This document shows, one piece after another, positions 11,096 through 23,500 of a stretch of 64,000 nucleotides of DNA. The position numbers and the translations under genes were made by a program. The DNA is from Ceratobasidium sp. AG-K (lineage: Eukaryota; Basidiomycota; Agaricomycetes; Cantharellales; Ceratobasidiaceae), in contig JAWNGF010000011.1 in the NCBI GenBank assembly GCA_037039685.1, positions 1,736,001 to 1,800,000 of the forward strand, in the 5' to 3' direction. The notes beneath the pieces were generated by a model that was not told the origin of the DNA, ran no database searches, and saw only the letters and a list, made by a program, of their open reading frames with translations. Numbering within the stretch: the stretch's first letter is position 1; each line of letters begins with the position of its first letter.

Positions 11096-13217
11096 CACAT
11101 CATGGGGCATTCTGGCGCGGTGCTAACATATCTGCGGGTCAGGCGATGGCAAACTAAAAATTCCAATGGACACGGACCACAGCCTGAGCGCAGATTTTCT
11201 TAGCCAGCGATGTCTTGACTCACTTAGGTCGAGGGGAAGAGGTGACCTGGCCTGCCTCGCTTGGTAGTCGGCGAAAAGTCTGGTTCTCTACGGTGGGGGG
11301 CCGTTTTCGAGCGCCAAGTGATCACATTTAGCACAGCATCTGCGGTAGGATCATGATAGTATACTGTATGGCATCCATGAGTTGAAGCATAGGGCTCGCA
11401 TGACGAAGGCATGTAGGATAATAATATTGGTGGACGTTGAAGGCTGCTCGTTAACTTTTAGACAAAGCGCATACAGGTTGCTTTTGATTGCTGTTGTACC
11501 TACACCGCGATATCTATAAATGCATCATATCAATCGCCACTAGACGAGAGACTGTTAGCGAACGGGGCGTCGTGAGGAATTCATCCCGAAGTACCAGGTC
11601 TAGAAATACTAAACAAAGTGCATGTCAACAACCCATTACCGTATTACTATATCGTTTGGTTGTGGCGAGGGGGGTGTGAGTCGCGCGGCCTCATGTTTAT
11701 GGCTGCATTCACATCCAAGTGACCAACTAAACAAAACACCCGGTCTAGAAACGTACGCTCAGAACAATCTTCAGCTACTCTTTGTCTGTAAGTAGCCTCA
11801 GACGCTTGGATATACAAGCCCAGAGCCCACGACCTCTAGATCAACGGGTTGGATGCATCGGCCTGCCTCGCCTCGTACAATGTAAAGAGCGTGATTAGCC
11901 AAGGCGAAAGCCAATTCGCGCAAACTAAGTAGTTCTGTGTAGAATACTTTGCAATAGTTTCATAAGGTGTGCAGATTTGGCAACCACAAACCGGGGTTGG
12001 AAATTTCAACCAATATGATGGTGAGGGTAATGGACTGCGCGACCACTCAAGGATGCTTAGTAGCTCTGGATTTGGGCCGCATACAGCCTCTCCTATTGGT
12101 TAGGGATCTTATTTGGGTCAGGTCTGAATATAGAATCGAATTTCTCAACATTATGACAAGTTAGCGACATAATTTAGCAAGTGTTGGAGGCTAAGCGAGC
12201 GATGAATGGAATCCGTAATTTACAGTATCAAACGGACTGCAAGTGTAGCGGGAAAGAAAAAGGAACCCAAGATATATGATAGCGTAAGCTGGGTTCAGAT
12301 ATCTCAGCCAGAGATCCTCTTAGATTGTACGTTACGAAACGGAGGTGGATGCATCGACCCGTAACATTCCGTTCGACGAGTGGAACGTAGCTCTCCGACA
12401 CACAAGACAATTAATACATGCCAAGGGAATATGTATGGTATAGCTTGTGCAACAGTACTGTGTCATATCATGGCGTTTGAGAGCTGTCGGTTTGGGCACA
12501 GGATTTGTACAAAGATACCGACTAACAGGATAAATAGACACTGAAAAATGTGTAGTGACTTCAGGGAAGAGTGCATAGTTATGCGATGTGTGACACACTC
12601 AGCTCGTACTGGCTTGTTTGGCCTCGGACGAAATGAGATCGAGAGGTATCCAAAAGGGGGATGTATTTAGGCGTATACCCAACGCCAAACGGCTCTCGAG
12701 AGATATGAAGGGGTGAGAAATGTCAAAATATCGATGTATCTTTGAATCTTCTCAAACTTAGAGGAACGAAGTAAGCCATGTTGTGATGTGCGGTCCTTTG
12801 AAACCAAGGTGAGCATTTGGAACTGCGCATGATGTTTTGTACGAACCCAGGGCCACTGTGCAGCATGCACCCTACTTCGCTGCTCAAAGATTGCGAGATC
12901 AGCACCAGCGGTAGTAATTCCAGTCTGCCTGCAGCTAGGAGGGGGGCAACCATAAGGCCTCAAGCACAACTCTGGCCATTAAAGGGGAGCAGCAGGTGCC
13001 TGTGTAGATTGGGAACCGACGGGGTGAAACCCAACCCACAAATAACCATACAAAGCGAGGTGTATTACTTAACGTGGTCATGTAGACACAGCAGAAATCG
13101 ATGCGGTACTACTCCTAAGCGTTTATGAAGAGCCTAATTCACTAGGTAGAAATTATTCTTAGTCCCGCCGGATCCCAGTTGAATTCCATGACTCCCGAGT
13201 ACATACATTTAATCAAG
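11096..13217. other. Gene-free interval
   Basis: About 2.1 kb with stop-rich frames on both strands. The longest frame (12817-13128, +) shows no domain texture. No tandem repeat, terminal inverted repeat or RNA gene was recognised. The last part is the 3' flank of the minus-strand Gln-rich gene. Confidence 0.45.
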
Positions 13218-14818
13218 TCACATCCCAAACATGAATCCAGCCCCTTGCATCACCAAACTAGTTGGGTCCATTCCACCGGCCACCATGCTTATGAGCGTGT
13301 TTGCGTCCATACCCGATCCACTAGCCAGACTCGCCCAATCCACGCCTCCCGAAGTCGTGCCAGCATTCGCCTGCATTTGAGACAATATGTCCACCATTTG
13401 CTGATTCTGTTGCTGGCTCTGAGAGAGATACTGGGACGGATCAAATGCCGGAGTATTTTGCTGGTATTGTTGAAGCATTGATAGCATCTGATTCGTTTGC
13501 GCTTGCTGAGATTGTTGTGCGGCTGCGAGTATCTGGCTCGCCTGTGCCTGCTGGGACTGTTGCGCCGCAGCCAATATCTGAGCCGGGTTACTTGACTGTT
13601 GCGCTTGTGCCTGCGCAAGCTGTTGCATAAAGTTGGCATTTTGTTGAGCCTGTTGAGCCTGTATCTTGGCCATCATTTCCATCCATTGTTGGTTCGAGTT
13701 GGTTTGTCCGAATGGTGCGGTCGCCGGGGATCCGGAGCCTTGGGTATTTGATACGTGCGCAAGGATGTTTTGCTGGTGTAGCCGCGACATCTCCTGGATC
13801 TGGGAGATAAACTGCGCGGTATCGAGTAGGTTTGGAAGTGGGGCCGGAGATGGCTGGCTAGAGGTGGCAAATGTGTTTAGAGCAGGCTGATTCGACGAGG
13901 TGCTCTGAGTCGTTTGAGTCCAAGGCTGTTGACTCGAACCCAAGCCAGTAGTGCCAGAGTGGCCGGAAAAGCTCGTTGCTGACCGCGTTCTGGCGCCGGC
14001 TGAGTTTCGGCCCTGTCCTCGTGCATTAGTTCCTTGCGTTGCACGTGGAATAAGCTCAGATTGACTTACACTACTATACGAATGGTGCCTGGGGCTTGTT
14101 GGATGATTCGAAAAGGTTCCATCCGTCGGACTATCCATCTGTGGAAATGGGGATTGATATGAAGCTTGTGGAGTTCGGAGTGAAAAACTTCTTCCCAGGC
14201 CTCCCAGATTCCGAGGGGTGACATTATCCTTGGGAGGTGGCGTTGGCGGTCGAAGAGTAGCCTGCGTGTATAATTCCCGAGATGGTGTGGCAGGTGTCGA
14301 GTTCATCCGGGTATGGGTAGGCATATTCGCGCCTGTGGGCTGAGGGCGCGAAGGAATTGTAGGTGTGTGCTGTCCAGACGGCGGACGCCAACTGGATTGA
14401 GTAGTGATGGTACAAGTTCGAGCAGGCAGAGGCGGTGGAGGCGGTGGAGCAACGAATCCCGAACGAGGAGGAAGTTCCTACATCCTCCACGATCTAAGAT
14501 GGAGTTTAGGTCGTTAAATCTGAGATACGCACCGGAGGCGGTCTGGCCATGGCATCTTGGGATGGTGGGCTATTCAATAAGTTTTGTTGCAACCAGTAAT
14601 AATTTGAGAGCGTTTAGTCAAGTCTGAGCTTTCCCAGTCTTTTAGTACAGCAACCATTGGGTTTGAGACGGAAGGTACAAGCTAAGATTTGATAAAGCGC
14701 GCGAGATGTTCAAGTCGGCTCCTGCGGTGGAGAGACCCTGAGCTAACTGACGTTCTCGTTGCTGGATTGCTTTGCGCAAGCGTGAAAATTCCGCTGGGGC
14801 AAGCGGAGAGTCCATCAT
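13218..14818 (-). CDS. Glutamine-rich low-complexity protein
   Basis: Function not recognised. I place the start at 14818 (M-M-D-S-P-L-A-P), whose frame gives a helical Arg/Gln segment ending near S-N-L-S. An intron, with donor near 14684 or 14645 and acceptor just before P-P-S-Q-D-A-M, links it to a small exon ending at 14533. A further 55-nt intron leads to the main exon 14477-13218. Around the junctions lie six consecutive prolines. The body is Ser/Thr/Gln-rich with a 15-residue tandem repeat (Q-I-L-A-A-A-Q-Q-S-Q-Q-A-Q). It ends in a conserved-looking Gly/Met-rich tail (G-S-G-M-D-A-N-T-L). Such Q-rich proteins are often transcriptional cofactors or prion-like proteins; that is only a possibility here. 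Divergent from the dsRBD gene. The first intron's exact ends are uncertain. Confidence 0.7.
13495..13584 (-). repeat. Two 45-bp tandem units inside the Gln-rich gene
   Basis: Two consecutive 45-base copies (13540-13584 and 13495-13539) encode nearly identical 15-residue units built around Q-I-L-A-A-A-Q-Q-S-Q-Q-A-Q. The units differ at many third positions while the protein stays the same, so the repeat is not brand new and is under protein-level constraint. Confidence 0.75.
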
Positions 14819-15398
14819 CGTGGCAAAAAAACTGAAATTACGTCTAACAGATGGCGAGATCCGCCGCGCGCAATGCGCTAACCACAGGACGCCAGTAGTT
14901 GGACTCGGTTAACAGACACAAGTGAGAGTAGCGCCACTAGACTAAAACAGGAGCAAACTAGCTTGTTAGTACTATAAGTCTCAAGATAGATGGATCGTGG
15001 CGGCCACAGAGGGGTAGAGTGCACCGATATGAGGCTAGGGTAGCGCCTAACACACGAGGCATACACTCACAAACAATGCGCTCTGCCAGTTCCGAATCAT
15101 ATGGCTATCGTGGACCCAACGCATCGGCGACAAGCTGCTACACTTGGAATCTTCCTCGTATAAAACCTCCAGTTTCCTGGCCCTGTGCCCCAATCGATTC
15201 TCTGAACCGGCCACGTGACGGATTTTTCGATGTGATGTGTTATTGCCACGGAAATTTCTTAGCCACATCATCAAACACGCCCCCACCACGAAAACCCGGC
15301 CTCCTGTGAGAGCCCCTTAACCTAAGCGACCGGAAAGGGTACATAAGCTTCCTTTCTCCCGCACTCACGTAGCCACCTGTCCCTCTTCTCGCCACGCT
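14819..15398. promoter_or_regulatory. Divergent intergenic region, Gln-rich / dsRBD genes
   Basis: 580 bases between two divergent starts, so both promoters lie here. Short frames on both strands have no support. A pyrimidine-rich segment precedes the plus-strand start at 15399. Confidence 0.4.
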
Positions 15399-16830
15399 AT
15401 GCCAATGTCAATACAATTCTACGACAAGGCCATCAAGACCTTGATATCACCTCCGTCGCCAGTTCCCCCGCTACAGGACATTATCATGACGATAAGAAAG
15501 TCGATCCAGATAAACACATTGGCGCAGATGGGCCGTGATATCCTGCGTGGTTGCGTGGTTGCGCGAAAATATCATGCCCAAATCGAGGCCGATTTTCTCG
15601 TATGTTGTATTTTCCACGGTGACGCCATACCCCCTAAAACTTAGATTCGCAGGAATCTACCGATAACGAACTCGATGATAAAAAGCTCGCTATTGTGGCC
15701 GAGCGGAGTGCCCTATTAGTGTGCCTAAAGGTGGACGATGTGGCTACCGACCCAGGGGACAAGGCCCATATTCTCCTCGCGTACCTGGGTGCTGCCTTTA
15801 TGGCCGCCTTCAAAGAGTCTGGTTCAAACAAGATACACGATTCTATCAACGACATCTGCTCTATGGTGCTCGAACCAGGGGAGCCGAGTCTTGGGGAAAA
15901 TAATGGCCACGAGGTAGACCAATTGTTCTAACGAGGCACGCAGGATATGCTCACAGTTCCCCAGAGAATGGCGAGGATTCCAGGGGTCACCCGAATGCAG
16001 ACCCCTGGAACGACGAGAACATCGACACCCATCAAAGCCGAGAGTCAAACATTCTCCTCAGCAGCCCCGTCCGAGGGTGGTCGGCACGATTCTGATGATG
16101 GAATTGCAATCGACCCAATCTCCAGCGGTAGGTCGCCGCCGCTGCCTTATGTTCCACACTACCAGCAGTCATATCACCCCTACTTTTACCCCCCCACTTC
16201 GTCTAATTCGTCCATGCATCGTTCTCTTCTCCAACCTATGCATGGGCCACCAATACATTCGCATTTTCCTTCGTATGCTCCAGGTACAGGTCCCGTGCAC
16301 ACCGGAAGCCCGGTTGTTGCACCACAGCCCCAGTATCCTATGTCCCCGAGCCCTCCGCAAATACCGCCTCAGATACCACCGCAGGCCCAACCACAGTCGA
16401 CGTATGGTGCACCGCCTCCACCCGGTGGGATGCCTCCAGGCTACGGGATGGGTGGACACCCCAATGTAGGCGGCTTCGCTGCTGCCCCTCCTCCTGCTCC
16501 TGCCGGTCCCTCGGCTGCGATACCTGCTGTCTTACTCCAGCAATCCCAAGGGTATATATCGCTTATCAACGAGATGGCGATGAAGCAGCGGAAGACCATT
16601 ACGTGGCAAACGGTAAAAACAGGCGCCCAACACATGCCGGAGTGGACGATGTGGCTATATGGTAAGGAATCAGATAACACTCAACATTCTTTGCCGGATT
16701 GATTAATAAGGTTTCGATTCTCACAGTCGATGGCCAACCCCGAGGTCAGGGAACAGCGGCTACCAAACAAGCCGCAAAGGAACTCGCCTCCAAGCATGCC
16801 TTGCTCAACTTGGGATGGGCCCAAGGCTAA
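15399..16830 (+). CDS. Protein with C-terminal double-stranded RNA-binding domain
   Basis: Probable dsRNA-binding protein; partners unknown. Exon 1 is 15399-15599 (67 codons, ending E-A-D-F-L) and exon 2 begins at 15653 (E-S-T-D-N-E-L). The exon 2/3 junction (about 15869-15943) is not settled: the in-phase donor nearest the acceptor would give a 30-nt intron. The exon before the last ends at 16661 and the last is 16727-16830. The N-terminal 170 residues form a conserved-looking helical region of unknown type. A Pro/Gln/Tyr-rich linker follows. The C-terminal dsRBD reads S-L-I-N-E-M-A, then G-A-Q-H-M-P-E-W, then (after the last intron) V-D-G-Q-P-R-G-Q-G-T-A-A-T-K-Q-A-A-K-E-L-A-S-K-H-A-L. These are the family's helix 1, strand loop and the basic K-x-A-K helix 2. 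The domain exists only after splicing of the last intron. Confidence 0.82.
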
Positions 16831-18405
16831 ACCCGTTTCCCGTTTCGGCGCTCTTTCGGCTATGGATTGGGCGGTCTTGCTCCTTGGAATGAGTATGAGT
16901 GCGAGGTGTTTTAGAGTCTGTTATGTCGGATGCGTGTATTAGTTTTTCACTATGATATTGACCGGATTGCATTGCCCTTGATGAATATAACTTTTCATTT
17001 CACCGCTTTTGTGGTAACCGCTGGTGTTCATTCGCATCCATTTAAACTAGTGGATTAACGTTGCTTTTGTTTCGCTGAACATGTAGCCACGAGCCCCCTA
17101 ATCAAGGGTCTACATCTAAATCCGCATTCCCATCTGAGTACGCCCGTTGCCAAGTTGAAATATCAAGACGGAAGTCGGTTGCCAGAACCCGGCATCAGGA
17201 TGCTGTACCGAACAACAGCCAGCAAATGAGCTCTGAGGAATGAGGACCCGAACTCTACCACATCACAGCAGGATACCCACACATATTCCATATAGATCGC
17301 TGCGTGGGGCCCAGGCAAAGCAGACTGATCAATCGGCACCGTCGGCCGCCATGCGTATCACGAGCCACCCACATTCAATGAACGTCACAACACAAGACCA
17401 CCCGAGAACCGAGATGAATACCCCCTGTCTCGCCTCCACGAACCTTCTATCTATCCATCGCTACCGAGACAAAAATAGCCGATCTCTAAGTAATCTAGAA
17501 CCAAGTAACAAAGTCGTGTTGTGGTTGCAAACCCTACACCAAGAGGTGCCATACAGCACCTTGTATTATCATTATCGTGTGTAAGCTTGGTCTCGTGTAT
17601 TGGTCATGAAGGTCTCTTTTTGATAAATTTACTATTCATAATGATTCTTCCAAAAAGACATTACGCGGATACGCAAAATACTGCCACCACAGTGTCGAGG
17701 GTTGGACCTTCAGGTGAGGTGAAAGTAGTGTTCATGAACGGGCAACCAAGGCTATCCGAGTGAAGATGTAAACAAACTACAAGATAACATGTGAGGCTAA
17801 TCCAACCGAAACAAACCTTTCATCTATTTGAAAGTGTTTAGCGAGCCTTGGTCATCTCTACAGTTCGTTCTTTCCCTCCATCTACATAGCTCAGTCCGAG
17901 TCCCCCTGCTGACATAATTAACTCGTAGCAGTATTCTGTGATGGCTCAAGAGCTTTCGAACTTTCGTATGGCAGTCGGGAACTGATGCGGAAATTTCCTA
18001 CTGTCGAGGCTTGTGAGCCTTATCAGAGAACCGAATTTGTTGTGGAAAGCCTCGCCTCACCGTTCCCATGTCTGGTAGGCACCCCCAGGTACTGGCGCAT
18101 ACATCCCTGGAATTGTATTAGAGGAGCAAGAGCTAGAAAGTACATCGTTCGAGAACAACTTCATACGTGCCTAGCCATTCTACATATGTACTGATGCGTA
18201 GTACTCGGACTTGTATGATACGGTCACTGAGTGGGGTGGTGTAACGGAACATGTACTTAGCTTTGGAGAATCTGAGGGACAAATTTAGCCAGGCATTCCT
18301 TTTTCCGGCGCTATATCACGATGGGTCTGAAGAGAATACATTTTGCAATATGCTTTGGCATGAGAATGTCGGACCAAATCGGAGACATCACGCTAAAGGT
18401 TTCAT
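16831..18405. other. Gene-free interval between convergent genes
   Basis: The 3' ends of the dsRBD gene and ELP4 face each other across 1.6 kb. Small open frames (17240-17584, 17521-17763, 17985-18194) lack motifs and cannot be linked. No repeat or RNA gene was recognised. Confidence 0.45.
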
Positions 18406-20058
18406 TTAGAAATCATAAATTTCAGGTTTATCATGCTGGAACAAAACGCGTTTTTGTTTAGCTTTTGTACCCTTACCCCCTTTGGCGCTTGTGTCGGGAG
18501 ACTGAGCAATAGGCTCTGGAGTATCAAAGCCAATTGTTACTCGAGCAGGCTTGCTGGATTCCGATGGTTGAGTTAAAGGCACTGCCGGGTCGAAGGTGGG
18601 TTCGATATTTGCCGGGGCTGATGTTTGCCTCGCTCCAATGCCGCCTTCGGCGCCGAGATGCATGGTTTCAATTACTAGCCTTCGACGAGTGCAGCGGAAT
18701 GCGAGATTATTCTCACCCCCACCATGGGGTCCTTTGAGTAGCGTCAATTTGTGGAACGTGCATAAACGTTAAAGACCCACCCGAACTAGTCATTCCGCGC
18801 AAGATAGAGCGTGCAATAGACGGAGCACGTAATGTGCCAGGTGAAGGCGAAGAAGAGACTTTGACTAGACCGTGATGATTGGCGAAACTCAAAGAGGAAA
18901 GTGGGTCATCTACAAGAAGCATCTCAGTCAAGTAGAAAAGTAAAGTGTGATTCATAAACGTACCGCCAAATCCAGCGAGTGTAATGCATCCATCGGAAAC
19001 ATGCGATAACTTTCCGGTCCAGCCATGGCCGCCCCATGTATCGCCTGAGATTGTACTGGACAGAGTGATAAACGCAGATGCAAGGGCTCCCCTAAGCACC
19101 CCTCGCAAGGCCCAGAGAAACCGAATGATTTCCTTGGTTTGGTATTAGTTCCGCGTTCGCATACATCGCGCAATTACAAAACGTACGTTTGGTTCAAGGT
19201 TTCCCCAAGTTGAATCGCCTAGATCGGGGATGATTATACGGATCGCTCGCTGAGTAGGGGTTTTGTGACCCTCTCCGTTTCTACAGTAAGAAACTAATGA
19301 GGCTTATATTCCATCGCAGCGGTAGGAGATGACGTGCGATTCTTGGACAAGTTCGCGAACGTGATCCAATACCGTGTCGCAGATTGAAGATTGTGAGTCT
19401 TGATCCAGTGGTAGCGTGGCCAGTTGGCCGACGCTCCGACTATGTTCAATTACTTCGGCCGGGATTTTCATGGTTAAATCAAAATTAGCCGATTCTAGAC
19501 AGCGATCAAGGGCGAATACAAGTCCAAAGGCTCAGTTGAGTGCGCCAGCATAAGCGAATGGACCTCACCTTGGTCCTGAGAGCCACCCCCAGCTCGTTTG
19601 GGCACTGTGGTTGAGAATTGCTTCATTTTTTCGTATCTCCAAGCAATTTTGATTGCTTCGTCAGGCTGATTCTCGGGATCCGCCTCGTCTGGGTCGATCG
19701 ATTCAGTGGTAATGGTGTCGCTCGTCCACATGCACCCGGAAATCAGCTCTTGGGCATATTCCTCCTGAGCCACGACAACAACGGCATTTCCCGACACTAG
19801 TCCTTGAGAGATAGAGTAGCGAGATATCATAGATCCCCAGGCTGAGTGTGGGTCTGGAGTTCGAATGAGCAATACATGTCCACCAGGAAGCCCGTTGGAA
19901 CCAAGGATGTCATCAATGGATGAAAGACCAGAGAGCAAAGATGGCCCAGGTACTTGATCATAAGTACTAGCTGGAGTATCTCTAGTAGAATTATCTGTGC
20001 TTCCCGCTATTTTGGCAGAGGAGGCTTTCGGGGTAGTGCGGCGTTTAAAGGACGACAT
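18406..20058 (-). CDS. ELP4: Elongator complex subunit Elp4 (PAXNEB family), one apparent frameshift
   Basis: Elp4 forms the Elp4-Elp5-Elp6 RecA-like ring of Elongator, needed for tRNA wobble-uridine modification. Start M-S-S-F-K-R-R at 20058 is preferred over an upstream in-frame Met. Family motifs in order: G-L-S-S-I-D-D-I-L-G-S-N-G-L-P-G-G-H, the R-Y-S-I-S-Q-G-L helix, W-R-Y-E-K-M, F-D-L-T-M-K-I-P, I-R-I-I-I-P-D-L-G, then W-A-L-R-G-V-L-R, C-I-T-L-A-G-F, H-G-L-V-K-V, and G-G-G-E-N-N-L-A-F-R-C-T-R-R-R-L-V-I-E-T-M-H-L. Introns start after D-Q (19570 region), N-L-E-P-N and A-G-F-G. The segment near 19290-19350 contains an in-frame TAA, and its intron borders are unresolved. At about 18753 one extra C (minus sense) shifts the frame between F-M-H-V and K-L-T-L-L-K-G-P-H. 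The last 113 residues are otherwise intact. Divergent from the Zn2Cys6 gene. Confidence 0.88.
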
Positions 20059-20545
20059 TTTTGGTGGTCGATGGCGTTGATCTCCATGCGTTCGGCATCT
20101 TATCTTATCGGTAATGACAAATGGGGAAACGCTGCTGCGCTTAACCACAACTCCCATATGGACGCATTTTGTTCAATCAACTCATACTATAAGAGCCAAT
20201 TATAAACAACCAATAATCATACGAGCATACCTGCCCGACAGTTTCTGGAGAGCTATTCCATAACAAACACGGCTTCACGCATCATCAGTGCTTCATACTT
20301 GATCTTGCCACTGCGGTCTTCGTTACGTAGGGCTAGTTAGGCAACTGCTTCACGGCGTAGTCTTACATACCGGAACCTTTAAGGGGCATAAAATAGTGTA
20401 GGAGACTTGAGGTAAGGGGCTTTACTTTATTCGGTTGCACTTTATTTATTTTCCGTTGCCTGGTACCCACTTATCACCCGAATATTGCTTTTGGCGCCCC
20501 CCTATCGCCCCACCACCTGGATATCACTAGGTACCCTAGCCTTCA
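20059..20545. promoter_or_regulatory. Divergent promoter region, ELP4 / Zn2Cys6 factor
   Basis: 487 bases between two divergent starts. An AT-rich stretch around 20195-20220 contains CCAAT on the plus strand, a typical fungal promoter box. No other element is claimed. Confidence 0.4.
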
Positions 20546-23500
20546 ATGAGTTCTCGTGACAAGCATACTTTCGGTGACTCGGGCCCTTCCAAACGACAAT
20601 CGAGCGCGCCACAAACGCAGAAAACAACCATCGCCTGTGACCACTGTTTGCAGCTACAGGTGGGTTTGGCGTGATTGCGGCTGCACAAGATTCTAACCAC
20701 TTGCTCGTCAGATGCGATGTAAATTCAACCCGGCTGAACAAGATAAATGCCGAGGTTGCACAGTCCGGAATACCGAGTGTATGTGGACCAAGGTGCCCAA
20801 ACCTCGGCCACTGCCTGACAGCGCGTAGGTCATACTTGGTTATCTACCCTCACAGCATTTTATACCCCACCTTGTAGCTACATAGAGTACCTGGAAGGCA
20901 AAGTAAAAGAAACGGAGGCGTACTTGAAACGGGCAAGTAGTTACTTTACCCAAAGCAGAGGCCAGTATGGTTTACTCTACTAATTTAAAGATGTTTCCAG
21001 GCATCAATACGAAAAGAGAGATTGATACTTTATTAGGACCGAATTCAGCCTCCGCCGAGATCCCGCCGTCATTTCTTGGAGCCAGTTCCACCCCAAGCAC
21101 CCCAAGCGTTAACAGAGGACCTGTAGTTAGAGCCCAACAATCGACGTCCGTTGTTAATACTCCAGCCGCCTCTCGACTGGTTCAGCAGGTTCGGTTAGCC
21201 AACATTCGGCCCGATCTAGCGCACGTGGATACAAACGACGACGATGCTGTCTGGGACGCAGCATCATCAACCAAACAGGATGAGCCTCGCTATCATGGTC
21301 AGTCCAGCTCGGAGGTCTTGTTCCGCGACGCCAGCATGTTTCGCAACGGTTATCACTCTGATAGCCTTTTATCTGCTGTTCCCACTACCCATCGTCGAAA
21401 GGAATTCTGGCAGCCTACCATGGCTGAAAAGATGCAACTCGAACGGGATCCTTGGGAAACTGAGGATGGCCTTTCTCTAGAGCTCCCACCCGAAGATCTC
21501 CTACAAACCCTGTCTGACGCATTCTTCAAGAACACGATGATGCCAATAATCCATCGCCCGTCCTTCGAAAAGCAGCTTGAGCAAGGTTTGCACAGACGCA
21601 ACGGCATGTTCCTGCGGGTGGTACTTCTGGTGTGTGCCAATGGCGCAAGGTGGTATGACGATCCCCGAGCTCTGGACGATCGATGGCCGGTGCCATTGAG
21701 CGCGGGTTATCGGTGGTTTCGACAATTCGAACCCTGGCACAAGACGTTCGTAGATATAATATCATTGCAGGATGCCCAGCTTTTAGTTGTAAGTAAAGCG
21801 GGGTGATTAGATATATACGTCGTCGGCTAATACCACAACAGCTCTGCGCTATGTATCTCTTTGGTTCTTCAGCGTCCTACGGAACTTGGACTGTAGTTGG
21901 GATGGCCTTGCGAAAAATGCAGGATATTGGTGTTCACCGCAAGAAGTCTGTTCAATCGCTCGAAAACGAACTTTACAAGCGGTGCTTCTGGTACGTGGAT
22001 TGTCTTGAACAATTTACCTGCATATTAATCACGAAATAGGTCCATGATATTCCTCGACCGGCTACAAAGGTGAACAGTTAGCGAGTTTTTAAATGCTGTA
22101 TTATTGAATTCCGTATACTACCAGCATATCCCTCGGAAGGCATGGGGCGATCCAAGACGTCGAGTGAGCACAGCACTCTGACAGCCATACTGTGCCCCTC
22201 TGACACGTATATTACACTAGTTTTGATTTAGATGACCCTTTGGAGATTGACGATGAGTTTTGGTCACTTGAACCGAATGCGCCACCTCCGAAACAGCCAC
22301 CAGGAGTTCCCTCGAAACTGAGCATGTTTAAGAATTTGGTTGGCTTGTGTCGTATTGCAGGCCGCTGCCTTCAAACAGTGGTGCGTTTCTGACCCGAGCT
22401 GAATATTACAGTTGCTAATTTCGTTTTATGTTTTTTGGTGAATAGTTTGCTCTTGAACGAACAAAACGTCAAATCGGGCTAGATGGATCCCAGGGATCCG
22501 AGTGGATGTTTAAGGACATAAATGCCCAATTCAACCTCTGGGCTCAAGAGGTGCCGTCGCACTGTAGGTAACATTACTTTTCGTGTCTTCCGGGTAGCTT
22601 ATTTCCAAGATCCATAACTCAACGACATTTCATCGGCATCAATGATGACCACTCGCAAAACCAAGTGCGACTTCCTAGCACGGTTCACCTCGTCGATTCT
22701 ACCTTCTTCGCCGATGCAGTCGCGTTATGGGGGGTATATTTCGATCTTGTTATCTCGACCAATCAGACTTTTGTAACCACGGCCCTCTCTCCCCTCGCAG
22801 CACCGAGTATGAAAATATGCCGAGAGGCGGCCCGCTCATGCGCCAACATGCTCGACTCCCATCGCAGAATATACGGGCCGCGCCAACTTCCAGCCTCATA
22901 TTACCCTGCGTTTTCTTCCGCCATGACTCTAGTTGTTGACTTAATCACTGAGCGCAAACTTAAACGATCGAATCTGCAGGGGGGAGTCAGTCCCGACTCG
23001 TTCTCGGGAAATGAATACACGGTGGAGCAAAAGGAGGAAGATATGCGAAAATGTATCCAAATACTCGCGGACGGAGAGAAGTATTTCCATATTGCCGGGA
23101 GACTTCAGTAAGTATACAAAGTGTGCCTCACTTTGAACATACTTAGACATTTATGGGTTGCTACAATAGCGATATGGTGCGAGAGTTTGAGGAGTCTTGG
23201 CGCCTCCAGATCTCCCCTAGTGCTCGTTCGACCTCGTCGGGCCGCTCTTCTGGTAAAGACAATACCCCCAGTCACCAACCTTATCAAATGGGCCCGCCCA
23301 CCTCGGAACAACTCCTACCGTTTCAACCTAGCGATTCTGTGCTATCCTCATTACCAAGCAATACATCAACACCTCCAGTCGACGCTGGAGTTAATCCAAG
23401 CTTTGAGATTGTGTATCATCCCCCAGATACAACACCCGCGCTCAATCATTCATCCCATCCGTCTAATCTCCGTGACGTCTTTATCGCAGGACCGGTCCCA

